Source: an uncultured Collinsella sp.
GTDB taxonomy: Bacteria; Actinomycetota; Coriobacteriia; Coriobacteriales; Coriobacteriaceae
Direction of reading: 5' to 3'
DNA length: 39,161 nucleotides
Assembly: GCA_902470095.1 (NCBI GenBank)
Contig: CABRFG010000009.1
Coordinates: 1-39,161 of the forward strand
Below, piece by piece: positions 27,025-36,820 of this stretch (position 1 is the stretch's first letter; every line of letters starts with the position of its first letter). A model generated the notes under the pieces. The model did no database searches, was not told where the DNA came from, and saw nothing but the letters and a program-made list of their open reading frames with translations. Made by a program: the position numbers and the translations under genes.

Positions 27025-28455
27025 CTACTCGCCAAAGAACTCGTTGATCTTCTGCTCGTCGACGCCAAAGAACCACGTCAGGACAAAGCCGGCGGCATAG
27101 GCAAGCAGCATAGCAGCAACGTAGCCGAACTGCTGGCCAGGAACGACGATCAGCAGGCCAAACAGACCGGAAACGCCCTGAGAAACCGTGCCGATGTGAA
27201 GCAGCGCCGCGAGCGCGCCGCCAAATCCGGCACCCAGGCAGGCCGTCACAAACGGGCGAACGAGCGGCAGCGTAACAGCATACATCAGAGGCTCGCCCAC
27301 ACCCAGGATTCCAACGGGAATGGACTCTGCGACGTACTTCTTGAGCTTGGCGTTCTTGGTCTTAAAGTACAGCGCCAAACCGGCACCGACCTGGCCGCCG
27401 CCAGCCATCATAAGGATGGGAAGCAGGTAATTGATGCCCTTGGTAGCTCCGTCGGGATCGTTGAGCATAGCGTGGATCGGCGTGAGCGCCTGATGCAGGC
27501 CGACGGACACCAGCGGCAAGAAGCCTGCCGACAGGATATAGCCGCCCAGGACGCCCAGCTTCTCGAAGATAAAGGTCAAAACGCTAAAGATGGCAGTCGT
27601 CAGCCATGCGCCTACCGGCTGGATGACGAGCATCAGAGCAAAGGCGCCGATGATGAGCACCAGCAGCGGGGACAAGAACGTGTCGAGTGCGTTGGGCATA
27701 ACCTTGCGAATCTGACGCTCCATCCAGGCAAAAAATGCGCCAGCGATGAGAGCCGCGATCATGCCGCCCGCTGCGGGGTTGTACTGCGCATTGGTGAGCG
27801 GCAGCAGAATGGCAGTGGCAGGATCAGCCGCGCCAGGCGCAAGCAGGGGCATGGCGCTGTTGGCGATACACATCATGCCGGCGATGCCACCCAGCGCAGC
27901 GGAGCCACCAAACTCACGTGCCGCGTTATAGCCCACCAAGATGGGCAGATAGGCAAACAGGGCCCAGCCCATGGAACGAATGCCCTGGTACCACCACTCG
28001 CCTGCAAGCGCGCCTGCCGTCGAGACGTTAATGACGTTGCAGATACCGTTGATGAGGCCAGCCGCAATGATGCCGGGAAGCAGGGCGACGAAGACATTGG
28101 AAATCTTCTTGAGGAAGGCCTGAACCGGCTTGGACTCGTACTTGGCCTTCTGCGCGGCCTTGTTTGTGGCCGCAGCGTCAACCACGCTCTCGTCAGCAAC
28201 GCCTTTCGCAAGGCCGGTGAGCTTGGAGAACTCCTCGAGCACCTTATTCACCTTGCCCGGACCCAGCACGATCTGCATCGTGTCGTCCTCGACCAGGCCC
28301 ATCACGCCGTCGAGTGCCTTAATGCCCTTCGTGTCGACCTTGCCCGTGTCTTTGACGGTCACGCGCAGGCGCGTCATGCACGCCGCGTTTGCCAGCACGT
28401 TGTCTTTACCGCCCAAAAGGTCCAGCAGCTTTTGAGCCAGCTCTTTGTTCGTCAT
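27025..28455 (-). CDS. murP: PTS EIIBC component for MurNAc (MurP-like)
   Basis: 476-residue sugar transporter that imports and phosphorylates MurNAc or MurNAc-GlcNAc using phosphate from the PTS. The EIIB domain (about 1-90) has the phosphorylated Cys26 in NAACMTRLRV. The EIIC part (about 110-476) has about ten membrane segments and the GVGEPLMY motif of the glucose/MurNAc superfamily. There is no EIIA domain, so phosphate must come from a separate EIIA elsewhere in the genome. ATG at 28455 has AGGAGG upstream. Substrate is inferred from the neighbouring murQ, murR and mupG. Confidence 0.93.
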   Translation of the reverse strand: MTNKELAQKLLDLLGGKDNVLANAACMTRLRVTVKDTGKVDTKGIKALDGVMGLVEDDTMQIVLGPGKVNKVLEEFSKLTGLAKGVADESVVDAAATNKAAQKAKYESKPVQAFLKKISNVFVALLPGIIAAGLINGICNVINVSTAGALAGEWWYQGIRSMGWALFAYLPILVGYNAAREFGGSAALGGIAGMMCIANSAMPLLAPGAADPATAILLPLTNAQYNPAAGGMIAALIAGAFFAWMERQIRKVMPNALDTFLSPLLVLIIGAFALMLVIQPVGAWLTTAIFSVLTFIFEKLGVLGGYILSAGFLPLVSVGLHQALTPIHAMLNDPDGATKGINYLLPILMMAGGGQVGAGLALYFKTKNAKLKKYVAESIPVGILGVGEPLMYAVTLPLVRPFVTACLGAGFGGALAALLHIGTVSQGVSGLFGLLIVVPGQQFGYVAAMLLAYAAGFVLTWFFGVDEQKINEFFGE

Positions 28456-28512
28456 AACTCCTCCTTGTATTGGGTATCTCGTCTGGATGTCATATCAGCT
28501 CACGCCGCGCAC

Positions 28513-29436
<924 letters not shown>

Positions 29437-29446
29437 TTCATTCACC

Positions 29447-30298
29447 TCATCTTTCCTGTTTCTCGATGTAGTTTTGCTTAATGACATGCGTCGCCCGTTC
29501 GTAGTCACTGGCAACGTAAGCAGCGTACAGGGCATCGACAACCATAAGCTGGGCCATACGCGAAGCCATGGCACCGCTGCGGACCAAGGGTTCACTCGCA
29601 GCGACGCCGAGCACGGCATCGGCCATGGTGGCAAGCTTGGATGATCCATCTACTTTGGTAACGGCCACAACGGGACAGTTGTGACGTTGAGCCTCGGCGG
29701 TGCAGTCCAGCACCTCTTGCGTCAAGCCCGAGTAGCTAAAGGCGATTGCCATATCGCCCTCATGCATGTTCTTGGCACATAAGAGCTGATCATGCCAGTC
29801 GTCGTACAGATGGCACTCTTTGTCGACACGCATGAGCTTTTGCGCCAGGTCGTGCGCGACCAAACGAGAGGCACCAATACCGAACAGATTGACCGCGCGT
29901 GCCCGCTTAAGACGGGCCGCGCATCGCTCCAAGACGGTGTAATCGAGCGTTCGCGCCGTCGCCTCGATCGTACGCACGTTGCTTTTCATCACCTTCCCCA
30001 CGATACGTTCGACGCTGTCATCCATGGAGATGTCCTCGAGGGCTACGTCTTTCTTGTCACCTAAGAGCGCCAGCTCGGCAATCAGTTCGCGCTGGAACTC
30101 CTTGTAGCCCGCAAAACCCAAACGCTTGCAAAAGCGCAAAATGCTCGAGGGCGAGGAGAACGTGACATCGGCAAGACCGCGGACGGACAGCCCGACCACC
30201 TCGTGCGGATGAGCGCTTACATATGCGATGACATTGCGTTCCGCCGGGCTCGCGCTGAGCTCACGCTCGCGAAGCCGCAAAAGCAATCCGTTTGCCAT
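29447..30298 (-). CDS. murR: RpiR-family regulator MurR-like
   Basis: 283-residue regulator: N-terminal RpiR helix-turn-helix (SVRGLADVTFSSPSSILRFCKRLGFAGYKEFQREL) and C-terminal SIS sugar-phosphate-binding domain (NLFGIGASRLVAHDLAQKL, AIAFSYSGLTQEVL). In E. coli MurR represses murQP and is released by MurNAc-6P. ATG at 30298 has GGAGG eight bases upstream. It leads murRQP-mupG and probably controls itself through the ACGAA-N3-TTCGT palindrome at 30333-30345. Confidence 0.92.
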   Translation of the reverse strand: MANGLLLRLRERELSASPAERNVIAYVSAHPHEVVGLSVRGLADVTFSSPSSILRFCKRLGFAGYKEFQRELIAELALLGDKKDVALEDISMDDSVERIVGKVMKSNVRTIEATARTLDYTVLERCAARLKRARAVNLFGIGASRLVAHDLAQKLMRVDKECHLYDDWHDQLLCAKNMHEGDMAIAFSYSGLTQEVLDCTAEAQRHNCPVVAVTKVDGSSKLATMADAVLGVAASEPLVRSGAMASRMAQLMVVDALYAAYVASDYERATHVIKQNYIEKQER

Positions 30299-30332
30299 CT
30301 CAAACACCTCCGTTGAGAAGAATTAAAGACCA

Positions 30333-30345
30333 ACGAACGATTCGT
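30333..30345. promoter_or_regulatory. candidate MurR operator
   Basis: ACGAA (30333-30337) and TTCGT (30341-30345) form a perfect 5-bp palindrome with a 3-nt centre, 35 bp upstream of the murR start. Position fits a self-repression site; identity of the protein that binds it is inferred. Confidence 0.4.
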
Positions 30346-30397
30346 ACCGGATACAAACAGCTTTTGCGGTACATTGTGCCGCATCGTGGCGCACAAA

Positions 30398-30425
30398 GGG
30401 CGAGCGTTCTACCGCTCGCCCCTCA
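30398..30425 (-). terminator. terminator of the vanZ-like gene
   Basis: GGGCGAGCG (30398-30406) pairs with CGCTCGCCC (30413-30421), a 9-bp GC-rich stem followed on the minus strand by TTTGTG. Confidence 0.75.
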
Positions 30426-30502
30426 AATCCGACCGCTCGGAAATACGCGCGACACAAAATAATTCAACAAGGTCGCATTATCAGAAACGGGTTTGTTACC
30501 GG

Positions 30503-31084
30503 CTAGCGCCTCGCATGGGCGCCGATCGGCCGAGTCGCATGGCGCACCAACACCGCCGCCAGCAATACCAACAGCATGGCGGTGACATAGCCCGCAGCAT
30601 CGAATCCTAAATCGATAACGTCGAAATGCCTGCCGGGAACAAAGATCTTATGTACCTGATCGCCAACGGAGCAGGCGGCGCAAAAGAGCAATACGGGCAC
30701 GCAACGGGAGCATACGCTCCACGGACGCCTGGAAAAGCAAACCACGACCACCGAGGCGAACAATCCGACGAAGAAAAACTCTACGGTATGGGCAACGCGA
30801 CGGACGTTCGTGCCCACCCACATGCGAATGGAAGCAAGTCGGCCAGACCGGACATTCGAGGCAGCCGAATCGGTGCCCCCGGTCATTCCGTTCTCCGCCT
30901 GAGCTTCACCCGTGGCATCGACAGCCTGAACGCCCGTAGCCTGGCCCTCCACCACACGCGCGGTAGACTCGCTCAGCAACGACGTCTCCACCGCATTTTG
31001 CTCCGTCAGCACCCAGATGCCCGCCAGCGTTGCAGCGAACAGAACGATCGCGGTCCATCCGATTATTTGTTTTACGCGCGCCAA
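30503..31084 (-). CDS. VanZ-family membrane protein
   Basis: 193-residue membrane protein. A hydrophobic N-terminal segment (about 8-26) is followed by an Ala/Gly/Thr-rich outer linker, then a VanZ-type core: VAHTVEFFFVGLFASVVVV, SVCSRCVPVLLFCAACSVGDQVHKIFVPGR (the D/E.hQ.fvpgR motif) and a final transmembrane segment. VanZ proteins were named for low-level teicoplanin resistance, but most family members have no proven role. The long linker between helix 1 and the core is unusual for this family. The gene has its own terminator. Confidence 0.82.
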   Translation of the reverse strand: MARVKQIIGWTAIVLFAATLAGIWVLTEQNAVETSLLSESTARVVEGQATGVQAVDATGEAQAENGMTGGTDSAASNVRSGRLASIRMWVGTNVRRVAHTVEFFFVGLFASVVVVCFSRRPWSVCSRCVPVLLFCAACSVGDQVHKIFVPGRHFDVIDLGFDAAGYVTAMLLVLLAAVLVRHATRPIGAHARR

Positions 31085-31188
31085 GGGTCAACCTCCTTTT
31101 TTGAATATCAGCGAGTGTAGCCCCAAATGACATCGTCACCGTATCAAAATTTGAATCGCAACAGGAAGCGACAAAGCGACGCAAACCC

Positions 31189-31791
31189 CTACCCCGCCTC
31201 GCGCATCCAGCGATCGAACGTCCCCACACACACGCCCAGGCACTTTGCTGCCTGGCTGCGGGTAATATCGCCCGCCTCATAGCTATCGCGCACCAGCTCA
31301 AACTGAGGAGGGCACGGCTTGCGAGGTCGACCGAAACGGACCCCTCGCGCTCGCGCCGCTGCAATCCCCTCCTGGCGCCGATGGATATTCTCGCGCTCCA
31401 CCTGCGCCACGTAGCTCAGCAGTTGCAGCACAATATCGGCAATCAGGGTGTTGGTCACATCCGGCGCGCCGCTGGCCCTGACGCGCGTGTCAAGCAATGG
31501 CATGTCCAACACCACAATGGCAACCCCGAGCTCCTTGGTAATGCGTCGCCATTCCTCAAGAATCTCGGAGTAATTACGGCCAAGTCGGTCGATAGAAAGC
31601 ACCACCAGCACGTCCCCGTCTCCCAGGACGTGCAGCAGCTCGCGATAACGCGGTCGATCGAAGTCCTTGCCGCTCGCATGGTCGGCATAAATATTCGCCG
31701 AGCCCACACCATAGGCGCCCAGCGCATCCAGCTGCCGATTAAGATTCTGATCGCGCGAACTCACCCGCGCATAACCGTACACCGTCGCCAT
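31189..31791 (-). CDS. serine recombinase (resolvase/invertase type)
   Basis: 200-residue site-specific recombinase. The N-terminal catalytic domain has YARVSSRDQN with the nucleophile Ser, then SIDRLGRNYSEI and the long E helix (VERENIHRRQEGI); GVRFGRPR links to a C-terminal helix-turn-helix (DITRSQAAKCLGVCVGTFDRWM). This is the small resolvase/DNA-invertase class, not the large serine integrases. ATG at 31791 is preferred to an in-frame TTG at 31821. No transposase, cargo or matching second site is seen nearby, so it is a lone gene. A near-perfect 13-bp inverted repeat lies 20 bp upstream. Confidence 0.93.
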   Translation of the reverse strand: MATVYGYARVSSRDQNLNRQLDALGAYGVGSANIYADHASGKDFDRPRYRELLHVLGDGDVLVVLSIDRLGRNYSEILEEWRRITKELGVAIVVLDMPLLDTRVRASGAPDVTNTLIADIVLQLLSYVAQVERENIHRRQEGIAAARARGVRFGRPRKPCPPQFELVRDSYEAGDITRSQAAKCLGVCVGTFDRWMREAG

Positions 31792-31810
31792 CTCATCCCC
31801 GCTTTCTTGT

Positions 31811-31848
31811 AAACCTGCCAAAAGGGACAGGTTTATTTTGGTAGGTTT
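31811..31848. repeat. 13-bp inverted repeat upstream of the recombinase (candidate crossover/operator site)
   Basis: AAACCTGCCAAAA (31811-31823) and TTTTGGTAGGTTT (31836-31848) match in 12 of 13 pairs, with a 12-nt centre. Position just ahead of the recombinase gene suits a binding site for the enzyme itself, but it also contains GGGACAGGTTT, as in the REP-like palindrome at 9220, so it could be a member of that group. Confidence 0.65.
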
Positions 31849-31914
31849 TACCTCTCAAATAGCAGGTAAGCGGGTGGCCGAGCAGACGGCAAGGTAGTCA
31901 CGATTCAAATGCGA

Positions 31915-31938
31915 AGGGCGGTCCCGAAAGGCCGCCCT
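31915..31938 (-). terminator. hairpin after RNase R gene
   Basis: AGGGCGG (31915-31921) pairs with CCGCCCT (31932-31938). The minus-strand run after it (TCGCATTTG) is T-poor, so termination may be weak. Confidence 0.55.
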
Positions 31939-31967
31939 CCGCTCCCCCACCATGAGTCGGGATTTGG

Positions 31968-34103
31968 CTAATGGATAAGCTTAAAGTCCAAGTGCCCACG
32001 CGTGGTATTGACGCGCGAGACCTCGATGATCACGCGCTGCCCCAGCTCGTAACGGGCGCCCGTGTCGGCACCTGTGAGCGTTAGCGCGTCCTCGTCGAAC
32101 TCGAACCACTCGTTGCCCAGACTCTTGATCGAAACCAAGCCTTCGACCTGCGTTAGGTCCAAGCGCACAAAAAGGCCCATGCTGCTAACCCACGAGACGG
32201 TTCCGGCATAGCGCTCGCCCAGACGGTCCTCATAGTACTGGGCAATCTTGATCTTTTGCGTCGCATGGCTGGCGGCATCTGCCGCGCGCTCGGCATCGCT
32301 GCATGCGCGGCAGATCTGCGGCAGAATGCGCGGCAGCGACTCGCGCCCCTTGCCGATCAGCCGCGGCGTACGGACCAAGGCGTCCTTGCCGCCGAGCTGC
32401 TCATAGGCCAACTGCAGTTTGAGCATGCGGTGCACCACCAGATCGGGGTAGCGACGGATGGGACTCGTAAAGTGACAGTAGCACGGCGCGGCGAGCGCAA
32501 AGTGGCCCTCGTTGCGCGGCTTGTACAGCGCACGCTGCATGCTGCGCAGAAGCAGCGTGTTGACGAGCGGTGCGTTGGCCGTACCGGCGGCAGCATCAAC
32601 TGCAGCCTGCAGCTCATCGGGGCTCCCCAGGGCAATACCGGCAGCACGGCGATCGTCGATGATGCCTAGCTGCGCCAGCGCAACGGCAGCACCGTGCAGG
32701 CTATCGGGGCTCGGATCCTCATGCACACGATAGCAGGCCTCGATATCACGGTCTGCCAGCCACTCTGCAACGCACTCGTTGGCGAGCAGCATGGCTTCCT
32801 CGATAAGCGACGTGGCACACGAACGCTCACGCGCCACAATCTGCACGGGCACTCCGTCCTCATCCAATAGAGCGCGAATCTCGGCTGTGTCAAAATCGAC
32901 TGAGCCGCGGGCGCGACGAATACGACGGCGAAGTTCGGCGAGTTCGTTAGCGGCGACAAGGAAATCGCCGAGGTCGATGTTGTAGCCGCGGGCGGCCTCC
33001 TCGCACGCAAGACCGCGCTCAAGCGCTTCCTCGCGCGAGGTTTCGGCAGCCGCAACATCCTCGGCTGCACCCTCCAGCACCGAATACTCAACCGCGCCGG
33101 CACGCACCAGCAGCGCCTCGGCGCCGTCATAGTCCATACGCACACGCGAGCGAATCACGCTGGGATACGGATCGTAATGCCGCACGCGACCCTGCGCATC
33201 GAGCTCGATATCGACGGTAAACGCAAGACGGTCCTCGTCAGGGCGAAGCGAGCACAGGTCATTGGACAGGCGTTCGGGCAGCATGGGAAGCACGCGATCG
33301 GCCAGATACACCGATGTCGTACGATGGCGAGCCTCAAGATCGATATGCCCGTCCCAAGCCACATAGTGTGAAACGTCGGCGATATGCACACCCAGCTTGT
33401 AGCCACCCTCGGGCGTGCACTCCAACGAAATGGCATCGTCAAAGTCGCGCGCGTCGACCGGGTCGATCGTGATGACAAAGCGGTCGCGCAGATCGCGGCG
33501 GAGCGGGTCCTTAAGCGCCGCGGACACATCGAGCGAAAGCCCCTCGGCCTCGTCCAGCGCGGCCTCGGGATAGCTATCGGTATAGCCGTAGCGCGCCATC
33601 ACATATTGAACGCCCAAATCGGGCGCGTCATCTCCGCCAATGCGGCGTTCGATCGTCACAGCGCCCGATTCCAGGCGCGTCGGGTAGGTCAAAATGCGCG
33701 CGACAACAGCATCACCCGGGTGAACGCCCAGACGATCCGCCGAGGTATCCTCGGGCAAAATGAAGAAGTCAGCCTTCAGACGCGAATCGAGCGGCTCGAT
33801 CACACCGAGCGGACCGGCGGTCTGGTACGTACCCACCACGCTTATGGCTGCGCGCTCAACCACGCCTTCGATCACGGCGCGCCGCTCACCGTGCGGGCTG
33901 TTCTTAATGCTCACGGCAACGGTATCGCCATCCATAATCTCGCGCTTGCCACGGCCCATGACCTTGTAGTCGCCATTCTCGGTTATGACATAGGCACTGT
34001 GCTCATGGAGCTGCACGCGCCCGGTCAGGCTCGGACGGCGTTCGCTGCGCACCGGCCCGCGCTTATTGCGAGCTCCACGCTTATGCTTGTTATTGCGCCC
34101 CAT
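31968..34103 (-). CDS. rnr: ribonuclease R (RNase II/R family)
   Basis: 711-residue 3'-to-5' exoribonuclease. Basic N terminus, cold-shock-like OB domains (GRVQLHEHSAYV, FFILPEDTSADRLGVHPGD), the RNB catalytic domain with DPVDARDFDDAIS (Mg-binding Asp residues) and HYVAWDGHIDLEA, and a C-terminal S1 domain (YAGTVSWVSSMGLFVRLD). It degrades structured RNA and, with SmpB-tmRNA, the mRNA of stalled ribosomes; smpB is about 9 kb away. ATG at 34103 has GGAGG upstream. The unit lies between ftsX and the recombinase and has a terminator on each side. Confidence 0.95.
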   Translation of the reverse strand: MGRNNKHKRGARNKRGPVRSERRPSLTGRVQLHEHSAYVITENGDYKVMGRGKREIMDGDTVAVSIKNSPHGERRAVIEGVVERAAISVVGTYQTAGPLGVIEPLDSRLKADFFILPEDTSADRLGVHPGDAVVARILTYPTRLESGAVTIERRIGGDDAPDLGVQYVMARYGYTDSYPEAALDEAEGLSLDVSAALKDPLRRDLRDRFVITIDPVDARDFDDAISLECTPEGGYKLGVHIADVSHYVAWDGHIDLEARHRTTSVYLADRVLPMLPERLSNDLCSLRPDEDRLAFTVDIELDAQGRVRHYDPYPSVIRSRVRMDYDGAEALLVRAGAVEYSVLEGAAEDVAAAETSREEALERGLACEEAARGYNIDLGDFLVAANELAELRRRIRRARGSVDFDTAEIRALLDEDGVPVQIVARERSCATSLIEEAMLLANECVAEWLADRDIEACYRVHEDPSPDSLHGAAVALAQLGIIDDRRAAGIALGSPDELQAAVDAAAGTANAPLVNTLLLRSMQRALYKPRNEGHFALAAPCYCHFTSPIRRYPDLVVHRMLKLQLAYEQLGGKDALVRTPRLIGKGRESLPRILPQICRACSDAERAADAASHATQKIKIAQYYEDRLGERYAGTVSWVSSMGLFVRLDLTQVEGLVSIKSLGNEWFEFDEDALTLTGADTGARYELGQRVIIEVSRVNTTRGHLDFKLIH

Positions 34104-34180
34104 GGCGCCTCCTAACTATCGATTGCCGACTCCAAAGAGTCTACCCAAATGATTCGCCATCCTGCCGTCCCCTAGGGATC

Positions 34181-34214
34181 AAAAAACGGGCCGCCCCATA
34201 AGAGACGACCCGTT
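34181..34214 (-). terminator. terminator of ftsEX
   Basis: AACGGGTCG pairs with GGCCCGTT across a short loop; on the minus strand a run of six Ts (plus AAAAAA at 34181-34186) follows. It separates ftsX from rnr. Confidence 0.85.
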
Positions 34215-34238
34215 GGAAGGGATGAATTCCAGGCATGC

Positions 34239-35159
34239 CTACACGCGCAGGTAGCGGCGCATGGCGATGGCAGAACCAAAGAGACCGATAATCACGCCGA
34301 CCAGAATCAGCGCAGCATAGGTCACCAGGTAGTACTGCATCGGCAGGGCAAACGACATCCAGCCGATGCTCTCCTGCAAACGCGGAATCATCAGATTGCG
34401 CAGCAGCTCCAGAACGCCGATGGAAAGCAGCGAGCCCAAAATGGCCTGCAGTACGCCCTCGGTGATAAACGGGCCACGAATGAAGCCGTTGCTGGCGCCG
34501 ACCAGACGCATAATCGCAATCTCACGACGACGCGCCGTAATGGACAGGCGAATCGTGTTGTTGATGAAGATGAACGCGATAAAAGTCAGCAGGCCAACGA
34601 GCACCACGGCGGCGATGCGGATGTAGTTGGTCACCTGGAACAGGCGGCTCACTTCCTCCTGGCCGTACAGCACGCTCGCGTTGACGTCGCCGTCATCCGC
34701 GATCTTCTGGAAATCGGCATCCTTCTTGAGCTTCTCTGCCGTGCTCTCGACCTTGGACGGATCGTCCATCTCAATTGCAAACGAAGCCGGCAGCGGGTTC
34801 TGGCCATCGAGCGCGCTCATGGTGGCGTCGGCGTTGCCCGACATCTTGCTCGTGTACTCGGCCAGTGCGTCGTCCTTGTCCTTATAGGTCACGGACTTGA
34901 CGTTGCTCCACGTCTTGAGCTCGGCCTCAAAAGCCTGAACATCGGCCTGATCGGCGTCATCGCTAATAAAGGCATTAATGACAACCTGATCCTCGACGGT
35001 ACCGATCACGGAGTTCAGCATCGCGGAGCCCATAATGAACAGGCCGATGATAAACAGCGAAAGGAAGATCGTGATGACGGCGCCGAGCGAGGTAGTCCAG
35101 TTACGGAAGAAGTGGCTGATTGCCTCTTTGAAGGAGTAGCCCACGTTAGTTGGTGCCAT
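34239..35159 (-). CDS. ftsX: cell-division protein FtsX
   Basis: 306-residue membrane partner of FtsE. A first transmembrane segment (about 22-45) is followed by an extracellular domain (about 50-190; DDADQADVQAFEAEL...), then three more segments near the C terminus with RREIAIMRLVGASNGFIRGPF, the conserved cytoplasmic loop of FtsX. The FtsEX complex activates peptidoglycan hydrolases at the septum. ATG at 35159 has GGGGAGG upstream inside ftsE; the two frames overlap by 14 bp, so they are translationally coupled. Confidence 0.95.
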   Translation of the reverse strand: MAPTNVGYSFKEAISHFFRNWTTSLGAVITIFLSLFIIGLFIMGSAMLNSVIGTVEDQVVINAFISDDADQADVQAFEAELKTWSNVKSVTYKDKDDALAEYTSKMSGNADATMSALDGQNPLPASFAIEMDDPSKVESTAEKLKKDADFQKIADDGDVNASVLYGQEEVSRLFQVTNYIRIAAVVLVGLLTFIAFIFINNTIRLSITARRREIAIMRLVGASNGFIRGPFITEGVLQAILGSLLSIGVLELLRNLMIPRLQESIGWMSFALPMQYYLVTYAALILVGVIIGLFGSAIAMRRYLRV

Positions 35160-36366
35160 AGTTGCCGTAACCTCCCCTCTCCTGGTCGCGAATAACGTGG
35201 CCGCCCTCGAGGGCGATCACGCGACGGTGCATGCTATCGACCATCTCGCGGTCGTGCGTGGCGACGATCACGGTGGTGCCGGTGCGGTTAATACGCTCGA
35301 GCAGCTTCATGATGCCCAGCGAGATCGCCGGGTCGAGGTTGCCCGTCGGCTCGTCGCAGATCAGCAGCGGCGGACGGTTGACCATAGCGCGGGCGACGGC
35401 AACGCGCTGCTGCTCGCCACCGGAAAGCTGGTCGGGCAGCGAGTCCATCTGATCGGCCAGGCCGACCAGACGCAGCACCTCGGGCACCTGGCTGCGAATG
35501 ACGCCCTTGGGCTTGCCGATGCATTGCAGGGCAAACGCCACGTTTTCGTAGGCGGTCTTTTGCGGCAGAAGCTTAAAGTCCTGGAACACGGCGCCAATCT
35601 GGCGGCGCAGGAACGGAACCTTGCGGTTCTTGATCTTCATGAGGTCCTGACCGGCAACCAGGATGCGGCCGCTCGTCGGCTTGACGTCACGGTTAAGCGT
35701 CGACAGCAGCGTGGTCTTACCCGAGCCGGAGTGACCGACCAGGAAGACGAACTCGCCCGGATAGATCTCGATGTTGATGTCGTCGAGTGCAGGCTTGTTG
35801 GGCTGTGCCGGATAGATCTTGGTGACATGCTCCATAAGGATGACGGGCTCGACACCGGCCTGCTTGGCCATCTTCTTGCGGCTGGCCTGCGGATCGATGG
35901 GCGCAAACACCGACGTAAAATCGGGGTTGTTGAGCGCGTTATCGAGGCTTGCGACCTCGGCTGCCTGATCGCTCTCGACCACCGGGGCAGCAGGCTGCGT
36001 GGGGTCGGGAATAGCGGCAAAGAGACCGGACTGCGCAGGCTGAGGAGCCGGCGTCGCAGGGGCCAAGGGGTCGGGAATGCCGGCCATGGTAGGCTGCGGC
36101 GTGGCGGCACCAGCCTGAGGCTGCTCCACGCGAGCGGTCACGGCCTGAACGGGCTCAAAACCCGCCGTGCCGGAAAGCGCGACATCGCTGGTTGGATTGT
36201 AGGCAAAGGGATCGGATGCCGGCTGTGCCTGATCTGCCGGCTGAGCGGGGGCCTGAGCAACAGGCTGGTCCTCTGAATCCGGAGTGGCGAAACGACTGCC
36301 CTGGACGCCTGCCTGCGTCTTGGGGGCATCATCGCCCGCACCGGAGGTACGGAAGTGGTTACCCAC
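35146..36366 (-). CDS. ftsE: cell-division ATPase FtsE with long N-terminal extension
   Basis: 406-residue protein; typical FtsE is about 220-230. The ABC ATPase (about 174-400) has GHSGSGKTT (Walker A, 211-219), LSGGEQQRVAVARA (signature, 314-327), LLICDEP (Walker B, 334-340) and H371. The first 170 residues are disordered-looking, rich in Ala, Pro, Gln and Asp, with no fold I recognise. GTG at 36366 has AAGGAG five bases upstream, so the long form has a strong ribosome site; an inner ATG (M166) before QAGVEPVILMEH has no clear site. Either the extension is made and may tether other division or cell-wall proteins, or translation starts inside. Overlaps ftsX by 14 bp. Confidence 0.9.
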   Translation of the reverse strand: MGNHFRTSGAGDDAPKTQAGVQGSRFATPDSEDQPVAQAPAQPADQAQPASDPFAYNPTSDVALSGTAGFEPVQAVTARVEQPQAGAATPQPTMAGIPDPLAPATPAPQPAQSGLFAAIPDPTQPAAPVVESDQAAEVASLDNALNNPDFTSVFAPIDPQASRKKMAKQAGVEPVILMEHVTKIYPAQPNKPALDDINIEIYPGEFVFLVGHSGSGKTTLLSTLNRDVKPTSGRILVAGQDLMKIKNRKVPFLRRQIGAVFQDFKLLPQKTAYENVAFALQCIGKPKGVIRSQVPEVLRLVGLADQMDSLPDQLSGGEQQRVAVARAMVNRPPLLICDEPTGNLDPAISLGIMKLLERINRTGTTVIVATHDREMVDSMHRRVIALEGGHVIRDQERGGYGNYGTN

Positions 36367-36465
36367 TGGTGCTCCTTATCGTCGTGCGTTTAAACTACAT
36401 GAGCGCTTTGTATTTTAGCAGTATTAGCTTTGCTGCACATAAGAAGCATGGCGTGCTTAGGGATC

Positions 36466-36598
36466 CCGTCGGCCGCGTACAGGGTTACTCTCGAAATCGT
36501 CCTCGGACATGTCGGAGCCCCCGCTGCGTGCTTCGCGCGGCAGGGGCTCCTCCGTCCTGCGGAAAGATTTGGAGAGTAACCCTGTACGCGGCCTGCGG
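36466..36598. repeat. large inverted-repeat element with 22-bp perfect arms
   Basis: Arms 36471-36492 and 36572-36593 (beginning GGCCGCGTACAGGGTTAC and its complement) match perfectly over 22 bp, with a few further pairs outside. Inside, GGAGCCCC (36514-36521) pairs with GGGGCTCC (36543-36550), closing on a GC-rich tip. The whole 133 bp would fold into one branched hairpin. No open frame explains it. Confidence 0.85.
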
Positions 36599-36722
36599 CT
36601 ACTAAGGGGCCGCCGCGTTTATCTTGGGGTGCTGCATATACAAAGTTGGAAGGGTCTGAATTGCACTTTGCCGATATATGCCCTTTTCCCTGATGGGACC
36701 GTGCTTGAGGGGCGTCTTCATA

Positions 36723-36789
36723 AGTTGCGGTGAAATACGGATTAATTGAGCCTTTAAGCTGGCAAAACAGTCCTTATTTCACCGCAACT
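36723..36789. repeat. 67-bp palindromic repeat, copy C2
   Basis: Same length and ends as 22798-22864. The outer arms AGTTGCGGTGAAATA and TATTTCACCGCAACT are perfect complements over 15 bp. Between them GGCAAAACAGTCC is shared with C1. It lies about 100 bp after the end of the transketolase unit, again downstream of a minus-strand gene. Confidence 0.85.
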
Positions 36790-36796
36790 GAAACAG

Positions 36797-36820
36797 GGGC
36801 GCTCTCCAAGAGAGCGCCCC
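36797..36820 (-). terminator. hairpin after transketolase genes
   Basis: GGGGCGCTCT pairs with AGAGCGCCCC across a 4-nt loop, a 10-bp GC-rich stem. On the minus strand TGTTTCAG follows, so the T-run is short but the stem is strong. Confidence 0.6.

Noticed and set aside
36509..36733. 74-aa plus-strand gene in the ftsE-transketolase gap
   Set aside because: It crosses the arm of the large inverted repeat, lacks a ribosome site and resembles no protein.
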